Shown piece by piece: positions 61,703 to 64,000 of a stretch of 64,000 bases of DNA (the stretch's first letter is position 1; each line of letters opens with the position of its first letter). A program made the position numbers and the translations under genes. The DNA is from Thiotrichales bacterium 19S3-11. Its GTDB lineage: Bacteria; Pseudomonadota; Gammaproteobacteria; Francisellales; Francisellaceae. The stretch spans positions 1 to 64,000 of the forward strand of contig JAKJJU010000013.1 of the NCBI GenBank assembly GCA_021713295.1, written 5' to 3'. The notes beneath the pieces were generated by a model. The model had not been told where the DNA came from. It ran no database searches and was given only the letters and a program-made list of their open reading frames with translations.

Positions 61703-62029
61703 TTATTTATTATTATTGTGATCTAAATCCACACTCGGTGAAACAAACTGATAATAAACTTCATCTGCAGAAATCAGTCCTAAATCTTTACGCGCCATAC
61801 CTTCAATGACGCTATCATTTTTTCTTAGACTCACAACTTCATCTTCTAATAGTTGATTTCTTAGTAAGTCTTTTTGGTTGATTGCTTTAAGTTTAATATT
61901 TTCAGCTTTTAATACCTTCAACTTGCTATAACCTGTCTCGCTATACCAAAACTCATACTGCAAAGCCAACAAGCAAACTACTAAAAAAATACCAAATAAA
62001 AAATAGCGATTAACCGTTATTAATTTCAT
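61703..62029 (-). CDS. ftsB: Cell-division protein FtsB
   Basis: Bitopic divisome protein that bridges FtsL and FtsQ. The product has 108 residues. One membrane helix (about 8-25) is followed by a coiled coil (LKAENIKLKAINQKDLLRN) and then VIEGMARKDLGLI, a conserved FtsB block. ATG 62029 is chosen over an upstream TTG. It sits between eno and ispD. Confidence 0.92.
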   Translation of the reverse strand: MKLITVNRYFLFGIFLVVCLLALQYEFWYSETGYSKLKVLKAENIKLKAINQKDLLRNQLLEDEVVSLRKNDSVIEGMARKDLGLISADEVYYQFVSPSVDLDHNNNK

Positions 62030-62053
62030 CAGCAAATATCAATACAAAACTAA

Positions 62054-63361
<1,308 letters not shown>

Positions 63362-63421
63362 CTAATACTCCCAAGTAATAACACTCACTGAACTTTAAAG
63401 TAATATACGATTTTATATTAA

Positions 63422-64000
63422 CTATGACTTAACAACATAATCAATTTTTTGCAACGTGGTCAGTAAACTTTCAATCTGATACATTGGCCATGCATTAGGA
63501 CCATCGCTTAATGCTTTTTCAGGCTGTGGATGCGTTTCCATAAACAATCCAGCAACGCCAACTGCAGTTGCTGCTTTTGCTAACACTGGAACAAACTCTC
63601 TCTGACCACCAGATGATGTCCCCTGACCACCTGGTAACTGCACTGAATGTGTCGCATCAAATATAACCGGACAGCCAGTATCAGCCATTACAGCTAATGA
63701 ACGCATATCTGAAACTAGATTATTATAGCCAAAGGATGCACCACGCTCACACAGCATAATTTGTTCATTTCCTGAAAATTTAGCTTTATCAACAACATTT
63801 TGCATATCCCAAGGCGATAAAAATTGTCCTTTTTTAATATTCACAGGAATACCTAATGAACAAGCTTTCAGAATAAAATTTGTTTGACGACATAAAAATG
63901 CTGGTGTTTGAATTACATCAACAACACTAGCGACTTCTTCCAAAGGAGAATCTTCATGTACATCGGTTAACACAGGCACATTAATATTCTTTTTTACAGT
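63422..64000 (-). CDS. kdsA: 3-Deoxy-8-phosphooctulonate synthase (5' part outside window)
   Basis: Makes KDO-8-phosphate for lipopolysaccharide from arabinose 5-phosphate and PEP. The visible 192 residues are the C-terminal two-thirds. [45 protein letters not shown] and [19 protein letters not shown] match KdsA. The frame is open to the window edge, where [11 protein letters not shown] aligns with the residues before the TDVHE motif, so the true start lies beyond 64000. Confidence 0.96.
   Translation of the reverse strand, partial: TVKKNINVPVLTDVHEDSPLEEVASVVDVIQTPAFLCRQTNFILKACSLGIPVNIKKGQFLSPWDMQNVVDKAKFSGNEQIMLCERGASFGYNNLVSDMRSLAVMADTGCPVIFDATHSVQLPGGQGTSSGGQREFVPVLAKAATAVGVAGLFMETHPQPEKALSDGPNAWPMYQIESLLTTLQKIDYVVKS

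Overview
This window is AT-rich bacterial chromosome (roughly one third G+C by eye). The housekeeping genes are gammaproteobacterial: holC beside valS, the rpsP-rimM-trmD-rplS block, yfgM-bamB, kdsA-eno-ftsB-ispD, fis, zipA and xerD. Gene order is broken up compared with enterics: mraY-murD-ftsW stands alone, zipA is far from ligA, and fis has no dusB. A very large NAD-specific glutamate dehydrogenase is present. The picture fits a host-associated member of the Francisella/Fastidiosibacteraceae/Piscirickettsia or Legionella/Coxiella side of the class, but the sequence alone does not settle the genus.

Layout. 1-174 is the right end of an IS256-family element, which supplies the last codons and stop of a kinase-like gene (144-2063). 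2.2-6.9 kb is minus-strand housekeeping (MFS pump, yggU-yggT-proC, guaA). 7.2-13.5 kb is one giant plus-strand gene for a 2087-residue SecA-like ATPase with poly-Q and poly-N tracts. 13.5-37.5 kb is almost entirely minus strand: purK-ligA, gdh, tesB, a Bcr-type pump, bamB-yfgM, nadA, valS-holC-EamA-ispG-tal, fis, and xerD-rplS-trmD-rimM-rpsP. 37.8-44.8 kb is mainly plus strand: a response regulator and sensor kinase separated by an opposing membrane gene, metK-mtnN, zipA and a carbonic anhydrase. 44.9-51.0 kb is accessory: an exported metallo-beta-lactamase-fold protein, a calpain-like cysteine protease, two tandem paralogues ending in CaaX boxes, and a small outer-membrane-type protein. 51.0-64 kb returns to dedA, mraY-murD-ftsW, an arsR-acr3 pair, an MHS transporter, a b-type cytochrome, DAHP synthase, pyrE, and ispD-ftsB-eno-kdsA.

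The most interesting content is a set of five proteins that look built to act inside a eukaryotic cell. They are the kinase-like protein, the poly-Q/poly-N SecA-like ATPase, the calpain-like protease, and the two CaaX proteins. The CaaX pair ends in CVVQ and CIIL, matching the preferences of host farnesyltransferase and geranylgeranyltransferase I respectively. Each also carries a conserved (I/L)xGC...H core that recalls the CNF1/BLF1/CheD deamidases. None of the five has a signal peptide, and four are preceded by an unusually G-rich ribosome binding site (GGGG or longer). No secretion system lies in the window, so delivery is inferred, not seen.
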